The notes under the pieces are model-generated. The model had not been told where the DNA came from and made no database searches. It was given only the letters and a program-made list of their open reading frames with translations. A stretch of 64,000 nucleotides of DNA from positions 166,788 through 230,787 of the forward strand of contig NZ_ATTQ01000012.1 in the NCBI RefSeq assembly GCF_000419765.1, given 5' to 3'. Shown piece after piece: positions 28,793 to 38,213 of the stretch. Made by a program: the position numbers and the translations under genes. Source of the DNA: Rhizobium mongolense USDA 1844. GTDB lineage: Bacteria; Pseudomonadota; Alphaproteobacteria; Rhizobiales; Rhizobiaceae. Positions within the stretch are counted from its first letter, which is position 1; every line of letters starts with the position of its first letter.

Positions 28793-29980
28793 TCAGTTGG
28801 AAGCAGCGGGCTTTTCGCGAACCGGCGTAATGCGGTCGCCGTCGCGGACATAAGCACCGGCCTTGGCAACGACTTCCTCGCCGTCCTTCAGGCCCTTGAC
28901 AATCTCAATATAGGCGCCGTCCTGGATACCGGTTTCCACTTCAGCGAATTTCACGACTCCGTCTTCGACCTTGCGGGCGGACGAGCCTTCACTGCTCGTC
29001 AGGACAGCCGAAAGCGGCAAAGCCACGTTCTGGGCCGTCTTCATGATGATCTCGGCGCTGCCGTACATGCCCGAACGCGCCTTGCTGTCATCATCGATCA
29101 GGATATGGACGAAGCCGAGGCGCGTCGTCGGGTCGACCGTCGGCGAAACCAGGCGCACCGAACCCGTTAGCTTGTCGCGGCTGCCGGCAAGCGAGATCGT
29201 CGCCTTCTGGCCCGGCTCGATCTTGATGATATCGCTCTCGCCGACTTCGGCGACCAGTTCGATATCGTTGTCGCGGATGACGGTGAAGAGTGGTTCGCCC
29301 GAACCCAGGGCGATCGCGCCGACCTTGGCGTTCTTTGCCGAAACCGTGCCTGCGACTGGCGTCCTCACATCGGTGCGGGCAAGCCTCAAATCCGTGTCGG
29401 CGATCTGGCTGTCGACGACCTTGAGGTCCGCCTGGGCAACTTCGATCGCCTGCTCGGCGGAGTTCACACGGGCGTTGGCAGAAGCGGCAGCGGCATCTGC
29501 CTGTTCCACCGTCGCAGTGGACACCGTGCCCTTCTTGCCCATTTCCTGCGCGCGGGCCTGCTGCTGGCGGGCCTGCTCGGCATTCGCCTCTGCTTCGACC
29601 AGTTGTGCCCGCAACTGCGCGAGCGTTGCTTCGCCCTTCGCCTTGGTTGCCACCATCTGGCTTTTTTGCAAGAGCAGCGCGTCGTCGTTCAGCGTCGCAA
29701 GCGTGCTGTCTGCTGCAACCTTGTCGCCGACATCGGCATTCAACGCGCGGATCGAAAGGCCCTCGACCTGCGGCTGGATATAGACTTCCTCGACCGGCTT
29801 CACGGTGCCGGTCGCAACGACACGGTCAACGAGCGTGCGCATCTTGGCGGTGGTCACGACGATCGCCGGCAGGTTCTGCTGCGGTTTCGTGGTTGCGGTT
29901 TCCTGCGCGAAAGCGGGAGTTTGCGCGAGCGCGGCGATCAAAAGGGTGGAGGCGCGTAGTATAGTCAGCGTGCGTGCCAT
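28793..29980 (-). CDS. RND efflux periplasmic adaptor (membrane fusion protein)
   Basis: A 395-residue adaptor with a signal peptide (cleavage near residue 25, AFAQE). It has biotinyl-lipoyl-like halves, a long helical hairpin rich in Ala/Gln (about residues 100-190) and a beta-barrel region ('RTPVAGTVSAKNAKVGAI', 'GQKATISLAG'). It joins the pump to an outer-membrane channel. First gene of the two-gene operon. Confidence 0.94.
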   Translation of the reverse strand: MARTLTILRASTLLIAALAQTPAFAQETATTKPQQNLPAIVVTTAKMRTLVDRVVATGTVKPVEEVYIQPQVEGLSIRALNADVGDKVAADSTLATLNDDALLLQKSQMVATKAKGEATLAQLRAQLVEAEANAEQARQQQARAQEMGKKGTVSTATVEQADAAAASANARVNSAEQAIEVAQADLKVVDSQIADTDLRLARTDVRTPVAGTVSAKNAKVGAIALGSGEPLFTVIRDNDIELVAEVGESDIIKIEPGQKATISLAGSRDKLTGSVRLVSPTVDPTTRLGFVHILIDDDSKARSGMYGSAEIIMKTAQNVALPLSAVLTSSEGSSARKVEDGVVKFAEVETGIQDGAYIEIVKGLKDGEEVVAKAGAYVRDGDRITPVREKPAASN

Positions 29981-29999
29981 GCGTCATGATCCAAATTAT

Positions 30000-30343
30000 A
30001 TGACATAGTCAGCCAAAATCGCGCGTTGTCCCTCAGCTCGCGAACAGGCCATTTCGTCTCTGTGTTCCCAGAGGCATTCCCGCATTATTTGCCGTCTCCA
30101 TTACAGAGAAGTCACTCCTCCGGCAAATCCGGCTTGTACTTGGTATCGATTTGCTCGATGCGCAAGACCGGCAGAAAATAATTCCCCTATCCGAACATAC
30201 TAGTTGCCGTTTACGTCCAGATCAATCACCGCATCGTTATGTGGTCATTCCGATGATTGATCGCAGCCGTATATTCTTAATGACGTGCGAAAGCCTGCCG
30301 ATGCGACATCGTCCCTGATTTTTTTAAGCGACGTTAAAACCGA
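30000..30343. other. Intergenic region with a small gene remnant
   Basis: About 340 bases without a full gene. On the minus strand, 30189-30112 reads GNYFLPVLRIEQIDTKYKPD then LPEE and a stop, with a coding look but with a stop codon just upstream; it may be the 3' end of a lost gene. Nothing else recognised. The promoter of the adaptor gene should lie at its left edge. Confidence 0.35.
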
Positions 30344-30375
30344 AAACGCGCGGGTTTCGCCGCGCGTTTCCGTTT
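30344..30375 (-). terminator. Terminator of the pyrimidine ABC operon
   Basis: Stem AAAACGCGCGGG / CCGCGCGTTT around a TTTCG loop just beyond the binding-protein stop; read leftwards it is followed by TTCGGTTTT. Confidence 0.75.
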
Positions 30376-30390
30376 TCGGATCGGCTGGAA

Positions 30391-31362
30391 TTACTTCGCA
30401 GCCGCGTCCGTGATCTCGTGCGTCCAGGCGCCGGCCGGCTCCTTGTTGATGATCTTCTGGTCAAGAAGAGCCTTGGCCGTGCGATCGTAGAGCGCCGGGT
30501 CGAGCTTGCCAGTGCCGTCGCCGATCAGCTTGGCGACTTCGCCCATCATGCGCTTCTGGTGGTTCTCGTCCTGGCCGCCGGCATCGACGACGATCTCGGC
30601 TGCTTCATCCGGGTTTTCGGTCGAGTATTTCCAGCCCTTCATCGAAGCCTTGACGAACTTGATCATCTTTTCCTTGAAGGCTGGGTCCTTGAGCTTGTCT
30701 TCCATCGCGTAGAGACCGTCTTCGAGAAGGTCGTTGCCCATTTCCGTATAGTTGAAGACGATCAGCTCTTCCGGCTTGAAGCCCGCATCGATCGCCTGCC
30801 AGTATTCATTGTAGGTCATGACCGAGATGCAGTCCGCCTGCTTCTGCAGGAGCGGCTGCACGTCGAAGCTCTGCTTCAAGACGGTCACGCCATCCGCGCC
30901 GCCGTCGGTCTTGAGGCCGAGCTTGTTCATCCAGGCGAAGAACGGATATTCGTTGCCGAAGAACCAGACGCCGAGGGTGCGGCCCTTGAAGTCGGCTTCG
31001 GACTTGATCGGGCCGTCCTTGCGGCAGATGAGCTCCATACCCGACTTCTGGAAGGGCTGGGCGATGTTGACGAGCGGCACGCCCTTTTCGCGGGCAACCA
31101 GCGCGCCACCCATCCAGTCGACGATCACATCGGCGCCGCCACCGGCAATGACCTGTTCGGGTGCGATGTCCGGACCGCCCGGCTTGATGTCGACGTCGAG
31201 GCCCTCTTCCTCGTAATAGCCTTTCTCCTTGGCGACGTAATAGCCGGCGAACTGGCTCTGCGTGACCCATTTCAGCTGCAGCGTCACCTTGTCGGCAGCC
31301 ATTGCATGGGCAGCCGCGAGCGACATTGCGCTTGCCATCATTGCAACCATCAGTTTTTTCAT
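30391..31362 (-). CDS. ABC transporter substrate-binding protein (NMT1/THI5-like), probable pyrimidine uptake
   Basis: A 323-residue type II binding protein with a signal peptide (AAAHAMAAD, near residue 22). 'LQLKWVTQSQFAGYYVAKEKGYYEEEGLDVDIKPGG' is typical of the THI5/NMT1-like family that binds pyrimidines. It ends an operon with two permeases and an ATPase. The neighbouring dihydropyrimidinase, amidohydrolase and RutR-like regulator suggest uracil/thymine or related compounds as ligand; this is inference from context. Confidence 0.9.
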   Translation of the reverse strand: MKKLMVAMMASAMSLAAAHAMAADKVTLQLKWVTQSQFAGYYVAKEKGYYEEEGLDVDIKPGGPDIAPEQVIAGGGADVIVDWMGGALVAREKGVPLVNIAQPFQKSGMELICRKDGPIKSEADFKGRTLGVWFFGNEYPFFAWMNKLGLKTDGGADGVTVLKQSFDVQPLLQKQADCISVMTYNEYWQAIDAGFKPEELIVFNYTEMGNDLLEDGLYAMEDKLKDPAFKEKMIKFVKASMKGWKYSTENPDEAAEIVVDAGGQDENHQKRMMGEVAKLIGDGTGKLDPALYDRTAKALLDQKIINKEPAGAWTHEITDAAAK

Positions 31363-31416
31363 TTTCTTTTCCCTCTGAAGTTATGCCCAATCCCATTTGC
31401 GAGAATAAAGCGACGT

Positions 31417-32544
31417 CTAGCCACCACGGATAGACGGATGCCAGAAAGTCACCGCCCTTTCGGCGAGGGCGACGGCCCCGTAGAAGATCGAGCCTGCCAG
31501 CGCCGCAACGGCGATTTCGGCCCAGACCATGTCGACATTCATGCGCCCGATCTCGGTGGAGATGCGGAAGCCCATTCCGACGATCGGCGTCCCGAAGAAT
31601 TCCGCAACGATGGCACCAATCAGCGCCAGCGTCGAGTTGATCTTCAGCGCATTGAAAATGAAGGGCATGGCTGCCGGAAGCCGTAGCTTCAGCAGCGTCT
31701 GCCAGTAGTTCGAGGCATAGGTGCGCATCAGGTCGCGCTCCATGCTGCCGGACGCGGCCAGGCCCGCGACGGTGTTCACCAGCATCGGGAAGAAGGTCAT
31801 GATGATGACGACGGCGGCCTTCGACGGCCAGTCGAAGCCGAACCACATGACCATGATCGGCGCCACGCCGATGATCGGCAGCGCCGAGACCATATTGCCG
31901 ATCGGCAGCAGGCCGCGGCGCAGGAACGCCACGCGATCGGCCAGGATCGCGACGATAAAGCCGCTGGCACAGCCAACGGCGTAGCCGATCAGCACGGCCT
32001 TGAAGATCGTCTGCCTAACGTCTTCGCCGAGGATCGGCAGCGAGCCGGCGATACGTGCGCCGATAGCGCTTGGCGGCGGTAGGAGCACGAAGGGAATGCC
32101 CGCGCCCCGGGTCGCCGTTTCCCAAAGGATCAGGATCCAGGCGCCAAAGATCGCTGGGATCAGCAGGCGCAGGAACGAGCTTTCGAAATTCGAGGCGGGC
32201 TTGATCTCGCAAAGCACGGTGACGCAGCGCCAGGCAAGCAGCCAGCAGGCGGCGATCAGGAAGAAAAAGGATTTCGCCGCCATGCCTTCGTTGCCGGCAA
32301 TGCCGGAAAGTAGCATCCAGGCGGCTTCATGAGTGCCGATCAGCAGAACGGTCGCGCAATAGAGCCTCGGCAGAGGCGCTACCGAAATGAGGGCGGATGC
32401 CGCGACGATGACGACGACAAGTGTCACCGTTTGATCGCTGAAGGGGCGGGGGGCGGCTTCGCTGAGGAGCGGCAGCGAGAGCAGCGCTGCGGCGCACAGA
32501 ATTAGGGCGATCAAGGCCTGCCAGGAGATATTCAGCTTCTTCAT
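31417..32544 (-). CDS. ABC transporter permease (pyrimidine-type)
   Basis: A 375-residue permease. The C-terminal about 250 residues are a standard binding-protein-dependent permease with EAA-type loop ('YWQTLLKLRLPAAMPFIFNALKIN'). The N-terminal about 120 residues add roughly three extra hydrophobic segments, making it longer than ordinary SsuC/TauC-type permeases. It overlaps the upstream permease by four bases (ATGA). Confidence 0.9.
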   Translation of the reverse strand: MKKLNISWQALIALILCAAALLSLPLLSEAAPRPFSDQTVTLVVVIVAASALISVAPLPRLYCATVLLIGTHEAAWMLLSGIAGNEGMAAKSFFFLIAACWLLAWRCVTVLCEIKPASNFESSFLRLLIPAIFGAWILILWETATRGAGIPFVLLPPPSAIGARIAGSLPILGEDVRQTIFKAVLIGYAVGCASGFIVAILADRVAFLRRGLLPIGNMVSALPIIGVAPIMVMWFGFDWPSKAAVVIIMTFFPMLVNTVAGLAASGSMERDLMRTYASNYWQTLLKLRLPAAMPFIFNALKINSTLALIGAIVAEFFGTPIVGMGFRISTEIGRMNVDMVWAEIAVAALAGSIFYGAVALAERAVTFWHPSIRGG

Positions 32545-33425
32545 GCCGGCCTGCCTCCCATGGCGCGATCGACGATCTTCGACACGAGGCCGACGATCGC
32601 AACGAGCATGGCCGCCAGCACGGAACCTGCCACGAGTGCCGCCCAGATATCGATCGTCTGGCTGTAATAGGAGCCCGCCAGCAGCTTCGAACCGATGCCG
32701 GCGACGGCGCCTGTCGGGAGTTCGCCGACGATTGCGCCGACGAGGCTCGCGGCAATCGCCACCTTCATCGACGTGAAGAGGAAAGGGATCGAGGCCGGGA
32801 CGCGCAGCTTCCAGAAGGTTTGCAATGCGGTCGCGTTATAGGTGCGCATCAGGTCGAGATGCATGATCTCCGGCGAGCGCAGACCCTTCACCATTCCGAC
32901 CGCGACGGGAAAGAAGGAGAGATAGGTCGAGATCAGCGCCTTCGGGATCAGGCCGGTGATGTTGATCGCTCCGAGCACCACGATGACCATCGGCGCGATC
33001 GCCAGGATAGGCACCGTCTGCGATGCGATGATCCACGGCATCAGGCTACGGTCGAGCGTCTTGATATGCACGATGCCGACGGCGATCGCGATGCCGAGCA
33101 GGGTCCCGAGCGCAAAGCCGAGAACCGTCGAGGACAATGTCACGCCGGCGTGGTAGACGAGGCTGCGATTGCTGGAGAGTTTTCTGAGGAAGGTGTTCTC
33201 GAAGACATTGCTCGCCACCTGATGCGGCGCCGGCAGGATCGGCTTCGGCTGCGAGAGCGTCTTTTCGACGAATTCCATCGCGGTGGAGGTGACGTTGCCG
33301 CGCTGATCCATGTCTCGCTGGAAGGGCGCGTTCATGAAGATCGCCGCGACATACCAGACGACGATGAGCGCCAGCAGGATCGTCAGGACGGGGATGAATT
33401 TGTCCTTGAGGGTGTCGGGTTTCAT
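32541..33425 (-). CDS. ABC transporter permease (pyrimidine-type)
   Basis: A 294-residue SsuC/TauC-type permease with six or so helices. The EAA loop is 'LQTFWKLRVPASIPFLFTSMKVA'. One N-terminal helix is followed by a periplasmic loop of about 60 residues ('NAPFQRDMDQRGNV'). It forms a heterodimer with the downstream permease. It lies 12 bases after the ATPase gene. Confidence 0.92.
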   Translation of the reverse strand: MKPDTLKDKFIPVLTILLALIVVWYVAAIFMNAPFQRDMDQRGNVTSTAMEFVEKTLSQPKPILPAPHQVASNVFENTFLRKLSSNRSLVYHAGVTLSSTVLGFALGTLLGIAIAVGIVHIKTLDRSLMPWIIASQTVPILAIAPMVIVVLGAINITGLIPKALISTYLSFFPVAVGMVKGLRSPEIMHLDLMRTYNATALQTFWKLRVPASIPFLFTSMKVAIAASLVGAIVGELPTGAVAGIGSKLLAGSYYSQTIDIWAALVAGSVLAAMLVAIVGLVSKIVDRAMGGRPA

Positions 33426-33437
33426 GGGCCTGCCCTC

Positions 33438-34220
33438 CTACTCCTCATAGCTATGCCCCGCCCTTAGCCCCTCACGCACGCGGTGGGCGATTTTCAGGAA
33501 TTCCGGGGTTTCGCGGATACCGAGGGGGCGCTCCGCCGGGAGCGTGGAGTCGATGACGTCGGTGACGCGACCGGGGCGCGGGGACATGACGACGATCTTC
33601 GTGGAGAGGTAGACGGCTTCGGGGATCGAGTGGGTGACGAAGCAGATCGTCTTGTTGGTGCGCGCCCAAAGCTTCAGAAGCTCTTCGTTCAGGTGGTCGC
33701 GGACGATTTCGTCGAGTGCGCCGAAAGGTTCGTCCATCAACAGCAGGTCGGCGTCGAAAGCGAGTGCGCGGGCGATCGAGGCACGCTGCTGCATGCCGCC
33801 GGAAAGCTGCCAGGGAAATTTCTTCTCGAAGCCGGAGAGGTTGACGAGATCCAATGCCTCGGCGATGCGCTTTTTCTGGTCGTCGGCGGCATAACTCATG
33901 ATTTCCAGGGGCAGCGCGATGTTCTTCTCGATCGTCCGCCAAGGATAGAGCGCCGGCGCCTGGAAGACGTAGCCATAGGCGCGCGCCTTGCGGGCGTCGT
34001 CCGGCGTCATGCCGTTGACGGTGATCTCGCCTGAGGTCTTCTTCTCCAGATCGGCGATGACGCGCAGGAATGTCGTCTTGCCACAGCCGGATGGACCGAT
34101 GAAGGAAACGAAATCGCCCTTGCGGACATCGAGATTGACATCGCTCAGCGCATGCACCGGCCCGTCATTCGTCTGGTAGGTGAGACAGAGATCCTTTGCG
34201 GATACGACGGATGCTTGCAT
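33438..34220 (-). CDS. ABC transporter ATP-binding protein (pyrimidine-type)
   Basis: A 260-residue ATPase from the ATG at 34220. Walker A 'GPSGCGKTTFLR', signature 'LSGGMQQRASIARAL' and Walker B 'LLLMDEPFGALDE' are intact, typical of the nitrate/sulfonate/taurine/THI5 class. First gene of the operon. A half-site TTTACCA lies about 10 bases upstream of its start, matching one arm of the RutR-like box in this window. Confidence 0.94.
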   Translation of the reverse strand: MQASVVSAKDLCLTYQTNDGPVHALSDVNLDVRKGDFVSFIGPSGCGKTTFLRVIADLEKKTSGEITVNGMTPDDARKARAYGYVFQAPALYPWRTIEKNIALPLEIMSYAADDQKKRIAEALDLVNLSGFEKKFPWQLSGGMQQRASIARALAFDADLLLMDEPFGALDEIVRDHLNEELLKLWARTNKTICFVTHSIPEAVYLSTKIVVMSPRPGRVTDVIDSTLPAERPLGIRETPEFLKIAHRVREGLRAGHSYEE

Positions 34221-34319
34221 CGATGCTTTACCAGTCCTGTTTTCCCCGCGTCGCCGCGGTTTGCGTGCTATGATGACCGCCGGTTTTCTTTGCCGCGGCA
34301 AAATTCATGGAGAATGACG

Positions 34320-34733
34320 ATGGACGCGAAGTCAAAGCCCACCTGCCACATCATTCGCCCCAGCCACGCCTATAGCGGCAAGCAGGGGCTGAGCTACTTC
34401 GAAGGCATCGCCGCGGAAACGGTTGGCGCGAAGGGCATCTGCATGCATCTTCTGACGATCCCACCGGGCGTGCGCGCCAAGGCGCATCTGCACGAGGCGC
34501 ATGAAACGGCGATTTACATGCTCTCGGGCGAAGCGCACACCTGGTACGGCGACGAGCTGGAGCATCATGTCGTCGTTCATGCCGGCGAGCTGTTTTACAT
34601 TCCGGCGGGTGTCCCGCACCTGCCGGCGAACCTCAGCAGCACGCCGTGCACCGCGATCATCGCGCGGACAGATCCCAACGAGCAGGAAAGTGTCGTGCTG
34701 CTGCCGGAACTGGATGGGTTGGTGGAGGGTTGA
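34320..34733 (+). CDS. Cupin-domain protein next to the pyrimidine genes
   Basis: A 137-residue single cupin barrel. Motif 1 reads 'KAHLHEAHETAIYMLSGEAHTWYG' (metal-binding HxH...E) and motif 2 'AGELFYIPAGVPHLPAN' (His). Start ATG 34320 is chosen because GGAGA sits six bases ahead; ATG 34314 is too close to it. It is divergent from the ABC operon and faces the dihydropyrimidinase gene. Function unknown. Confidence 0.85.
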   Translation: MDAKSKPTCHIIRPSHAYSGKQGLSYFEGIAAETVGAKGICMHLLTIPPGVRAKAHLHEAHETAIYMLSGEAHTWYGDELEHHVVVHAGELFYIPAGVPHLPANLSSTPCTAIIARTDPNEQESVVLLPELDGLVEG

Positions 34734-34739
34734 AAAATA

Positions 34740-34930
34740 CCAACCTCGGCCCGTCCGGGCATCCCCCACGCAAGGGGGAACGGATGGAGGATGCTCGTCG
34801 ATCCCCATGAAGGCGCCAGGCGTATTGTGCCGTTCAACTACGGTGATGTGGTAGCCGCATGTTCCCGCTCTCCCTTTTTGTGGGGGAGATGTCACGAAGG
34901 GGCAGAGGGGGGTATCCCGCACGCTCGACA
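34740..34930. repeat. Rhizobial palindromic intergenic elements
   Basis: Contains CCCCCACGCAAGGGGG (about 34763-34778) and a second G/C-rich unit near 34868-34900 (CTCTCCCTTTTTGTGGGGGAGA), resembling the other repeats in this window. It fills the gap between the cupin and dihydropyrimidinase 3' ends. Confidence 0.6.
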
Positions 34931-34940
34931 TCCCTTCCGA

Positions 34941-36395
34941 TCACACGCCGCTTGCCGGAATGCCAGTGCGCTCGACCTTGCGCGGCGCGGTGACTTCCTT
35001 CCAGGTCGACAGCGCCTTGCTGACGGCGGTGACCGGTTCGCGCTTGACGAATTCGCCATGGCCCTCGCGGGTCTTGATCGTGTCCTCTTCAATGGCGACG
35101 ACGCCGCGCGTCAGCGTGTAGCGCGGCAGGCCGGTGACCTGCTTGCCTTCGAAGACGTTGTAGTCGATGGCCGACTGCTGGTTTTTCGAGGTGATGATCT
35201 TTGCGCGCTTCGGGTCCCAGACGACGAGATCTGCATCGGCACCGACGAGGATCGCGCCCTTCTTCGGATAGATATTGAGGATCTTCGCGATGTTCGTCGA
35301 GGTCACGGCGACGAATTCGTTCATCGTCAGGCGGCCGGTATTGATGCCATAAGTCCAGAGCATCGGCATGCGGTCTTCAAGACCGCCGGTGCCGTTCGGG
35401 ATCTTGGTGAAATCGCCGACGCCGAAACGCTTCTGCTCAGTGGTGAAAGCGCAATGGTCGGTCGCGACGACCTGCAGCGAGCCGGAGGCAAGGCCGGCCC
35501 AGAGGCTATCTTGATGCTGCTTGTTGCGGAAGGGCGGTGACATGACGCGGCGGGCGGCGTGATCCCAGTCCTTGTTGAAATACTCCGTCTCGTCGAGCGT
35601 CAGGTGCTGGATGAGCGGCTCGCCATAGGCGCGGATGCCTTTCTGGCGGGCGCGGCGGATCGCTTCGTGCGCCTGTTCGCAGGACGTGTGGACGATATAG
35701 ACGGGGCAGCCGGCCATGTCGGCAATCATGATCGCGCGGTTGGTCGCCTCGCCTTCCACTTCCGGCGGCCGGGAATAGGCGTGCGCTTCCGGGCCGTTGT
35801 TGCCTTCGGCCATGAGCTTTGCCTGCAATTGCGCGACGACGTCGCCGTTTTCGGCGTGGACCAGCGGCAGCGCGCCGAGTTCGGCGCAGCGCCGGAAGGA
35901 GGAATACATCTCGTCGTCGTCCACCATCAGCGCACCCTTGTAGGCCATGAAATGCTTGAAGGTGTTGATGCCCTTATCCTGGACGACGGTCTTCATCTCA
36001 TTGAAGACCTGCTCACTCCACCAGGTGATCGCCATATGGAAGGAATAGTCGCAGTTGGCGCGGGTCGATTTGTTATCCCACATCGTCAGCGCTTCGAGTA
36101 ACGACTGGCCGGGCGAGGGCAGGGCGAAATCGACCACCATCGTCGTGCCGCCGGAAAGGGCCGCGCGCGTGCCGCTCTCGAAATCGTCGGAGGAGTAGGT
36201 GCCCATGAACGGCATTTCGAGATGCGTATGAGGGTCGATGCCGCCCGGCATGACGTAGCAACCGGACGCATCCAGCGTCTCATTGCCCGAAAGGTTCGGC
36301 CCGATCTCGACGATCTTGCCGCCTTCGATCTTCACATCGGCCGTGTAGGTGAGGTCGGCCGTGACGATGGTTCCGCCCTTGATGACTGTGCTCAT
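34941..36395 (-). CDS. hydA: Dihydropyrimidinase (D-hydantoinase)
   Basis: A 484-residue cyclic amidase of the amidohydrolase superfamily. Zinc ligands are visible in 'GGIDPHTHLEMPF', the carbamylated Lys in 'FKHFMAYKGAL', further His ligands in 'LPLVHAENGD' and 'IVHTSC', and the Asp in 'VATDHCAF'. It opens 5,6-dihydrouracil or dihydrothymine to N-carbamoyl-beta-amino acids, step two of the reductive pathway. Its start overlaps the stop of a 93-residue gene (ATGA), last gene of the operon. Confidence 0.96.
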   Translation of the reverse strand: MSTVIKGGTIVTADLTYTADVKIEGGKIVEIGPNLSGNETLDASGCYVMPGGIDPHTHLEMPFMGTYSSDDFESGTRAALSGGTTMVVDFALPSPGQSLLEALTMWDNKSTRANCDYSFHMAITWWSEQVFNEMKTVVQDKGINTFKHFMAYKGALMVDDDEMYSSFRRCAELGALPLVHAENGDVVAQLQAKLMAEGNNGPEAHAYSRPPEVEGEATNRAIMIADMAGCPVYIVHTSCEQAHEAIRRARQKGIRAYGEPLIQHLTLDETEYFNKDWDHAARRVMSPPFRNKQHQDSLWAGLASGSLQVVATDHCAFTTEQKRFGVGDFTKIPNGTGGLEDRMPMLWTYGINTGRLTMNEFVAVTSTNIAKILNIYPKKGAILVGADADLVVWDPKRAKIITSKNQQSAIDYNVFEGKQVTGLPRYTLTRGVVAIEEDTIKTREGHGEFVKREPVTAVSKALSTWKEVTAPRKVERTGIPASGV

Positions 36396-36673
36396 TCTCC
36401 GAACTCCCTGGCGCTGCGCGGTGCCTGCGCAAGCTGTTTATCCAATGACTGGCGGTAGCGGATGCAGCCGCGCATGAACTGGGGCCAATCCGGCACGATC
36501 TGGCCGCCCGTCGGTGAATCCGGCAGAAGCGCCCACATGCCGGGGTGATGCCAACAGAGCTCGTGCATGGACGTATCCCGGTGGGTGCGGATCGCATGGC
36601 GCATGGCGCGGGCTGTGGAAAGCAATTGCGCACGCGTCATGGTATTCAGATCGGCATCCGCATCGCCCGTCAT
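36392..36673 (-). CDS. Small uncharacterised protein coupled to pyrimidine catabolism genes
   Basis: A 93-residue soluble protein, MTGDADADLNTMTRAQLL at the start, with a Trp/His-rich middle ('HELCWHHPGMWALLPDS') and 'DWPQFMRGCIRYRQSLD'. Both ends overlap neighbours by ATGA, so it is translated in step with the amidohydrolase upstream and the dihydropyrimidinase downstream. I do not recognise a family. The tight coupling suggests a subunit or an assembly helper; this is inference. Confidence 0.8.
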   Translation of the reverse strand: MTGDADADLNTMTRAQLLSTARAMRHAIRTHRDTSMHELCWHHPGMWALLPDSPTGGQIVPDWPQFMRGCIRYRQSLDKQLAQAPRSAREFGE

Positions 36674-37923
36674 CTGACGATCTCCGCCGTCTCGGCCACG
36701 GCATGAAACAGCACGTCCGCACCGGCGCTCGCCCATTCCTTGGAAATTTCCTCCGCCTCGTTGTGCGACAGGCCGCCGACGCAGGGGCACATGATCATCG
36801 TCGTCGGCGCGACCTTGGCAGCCCAGCATGCGTCGTGGCCGGCGCCGGAGATGAGGTTCATGTGGCTGTAGCCGAGCCTTTCGGCGGCATCGCGCACGGA
36901 TTTGACGAGCTTCGGATCGAAGGTCACCGGTTCGAAATGGCCGATCGCCTCGATCGAACAGCCGACGCCCAGTGCATCGGTGATCTTCGGCGCTTCGGCT
37001 TCGATCTTGGCGCGCATGCGGTCGAGCTTTTCCTTGTCAGGCGAGCGGATGTCGACGGTAAAGATCACCTTGCCGGGCAGCACGTTGCGGGAGTTCGGCG
37101 AGAAGAACACCTGGCCGACGCCGCCGACAGCACCCGGCTGCTCGCTCATGGCGACCTCTTGGACCATCTCGAAGATGCGCGCCATGGCAAGCCCGGCATT
37201 GACGCGCATGTTCATCGGCGTCGAGCCGGTATGTGCCTCCCTGCCGGTCAGCGTGAATTCGAGCCACCAGAGGCCCTGACAGTGGGTGACGACGCCGATC
37301 TGCTTCTCCTCGGCTTCGAGGATCGGACCCTGCTCGATGTGATACTCGAAATAGGCGTGCATCTTGCGGGCGCCGACTTCTTCGTCGCCGAGCCAGCCAA
37401 TGCGCTTCAGCTCGTCGCCAAACGTCTTGCCCTCGGGATCCTTGCGGCCATAGGCATAGTCCAGCGTGTGAACGCCGGCGAAAACGCCGGAGGCAAGCAT
37501 GGCCGGGGCAAAACGGGCGCCTTCCTCATTGGTCCAGTTGGTGACGACGATCGGGTGCTTCGTCCTGATGCCGAGGTCGTTCATCGTACGGACGACTTCG
37601 AGCGCACCGAGCACGCCGAGCACGCCATCATATTTGCCGCCGGTCGGCTGGGTGTCGAGATGCGATCCGACATAAACGGGGAGCGCATCGGGATCCGTGC
37701 CAGGACGGGTTGCGAACATCGTGCCCATCTTGTCGACGCCGACGGTCAGGCCTGCGGCTTCGCACCATGTGCGGAAGAGGCTGCGGCCTTCGGCATCGGA
37801 GTCCGTCAGCGTCTGGCGGTTATTGCCGCCGGCAATTCCGGGGCCGATCTTTGCCATGTCCATGAGACTGTCCCAGAGACGGTCTCCGTTGACGCGCATA
37901 TTCTCGCCTGGTGCTGCCACCAT
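36670..37923 (-). CDS. N-carbamoyl-beta-alanine amidohydrolase (beta-ureidopropionase type)
   Basis: A 417-residue M20-family Zn hydrolase (allantoate/ureidopropionase group). Metal ligands appear in 'VGSHLDTQPTGGKYDGVLGV', 'NEEGARFAP' and 'YFEYHIEQGP', with 'GREAHTGSTPM' in the dimerisation domain and 'SGAGHDACW' near the end. It splits N-carbamoyl-beta-alanine to beta-alanine, CO2 and ammonia, step three of the reductive pathway. I chose ATG 37923, preceded by GTGAGG. First gene of a three-gene operon, divergent from the regulator. Confidence 0.92.
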   Translation of the reverse strand: MVAAPGENMRVNGDRLWDSLMDMAKIGPGIAGGNNRQTLTDSDAEGRSLFRTWCEAAGLTVGVDKMGTMFATRPGTDPDALPVYVGSHLDTQPTGGKYDGVLGVLGALEVVRTMNDLGIRTKHPIVVTNWTNEEGARFAPAMLASGVFAGVHTLDYAYGRKDPEGKTFGDELKRIGWLGDEEVGARKMHAYFEYHIEQGPILEAEEKQIGVVTHCQGLWWLEFTLTGREAHTGSTPMNMRVNAGLAMARIFEMVQEVAMSEQPGAVGGVGQVFFSPNSRNVLPGKVIFTVDIRSPDKEKLDRMRAKIEAEAPKITDALGVGCSIEAIGHFEPVTFDPKLVKSVRDAAERLGYSHMNLISGAGHDACWAAKVAPTTMIMCPCVGGLSHNEAEEISKEWASAGADVLFHAVAETAEIVR

Positions 37924-38060
37924 GTCTGAAATCCTCACCTGTTTTTTACGGTCATGCAAAGAACATGCGCCGTCTGTTCCCATCGTCAATTGTCGGCGCG
38001 CTTGTTTGTTTTGTTACGCCGGAAAATCGCCAGTTGCCTTTGTTTGGCATCTGACAGATA

Positions 38061-38076
38061 ATTTGACCGATTGGTA
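38061..38076. promoter_or_regulatory. RutR-like operator between the catabolic operon and its regulator
   Basis: TTGACCGATTGGTAAA matches the Escherichia coli RutR consensus TTGACCA-N2-TGGTCAA at 12 of 14 specified positions. It lies about 137 bases from both divergent starts. Confidence 0.75.
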
Positions 38077-38213
38077 AACATTACAGCTTCCCGCGCCGGG
38101 CTCAAGACGAAAATCAGGAAAAATTCAGACAAAATTGCAGGGAGTTGCTCAAAAGGACGGCAGGGCGAGCCGTTCGTCTGAAGCAGTTGAATTTCAAGGG
38201 AAACGAGAGCCAG

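Noticed and set aside
30040..30095. EcfG-like box (GGAAC-N17-TGTT, leftward) before the RND adaptor
   Set aside because: Wrong spacing and -10 sequence compared with the five good boxes.
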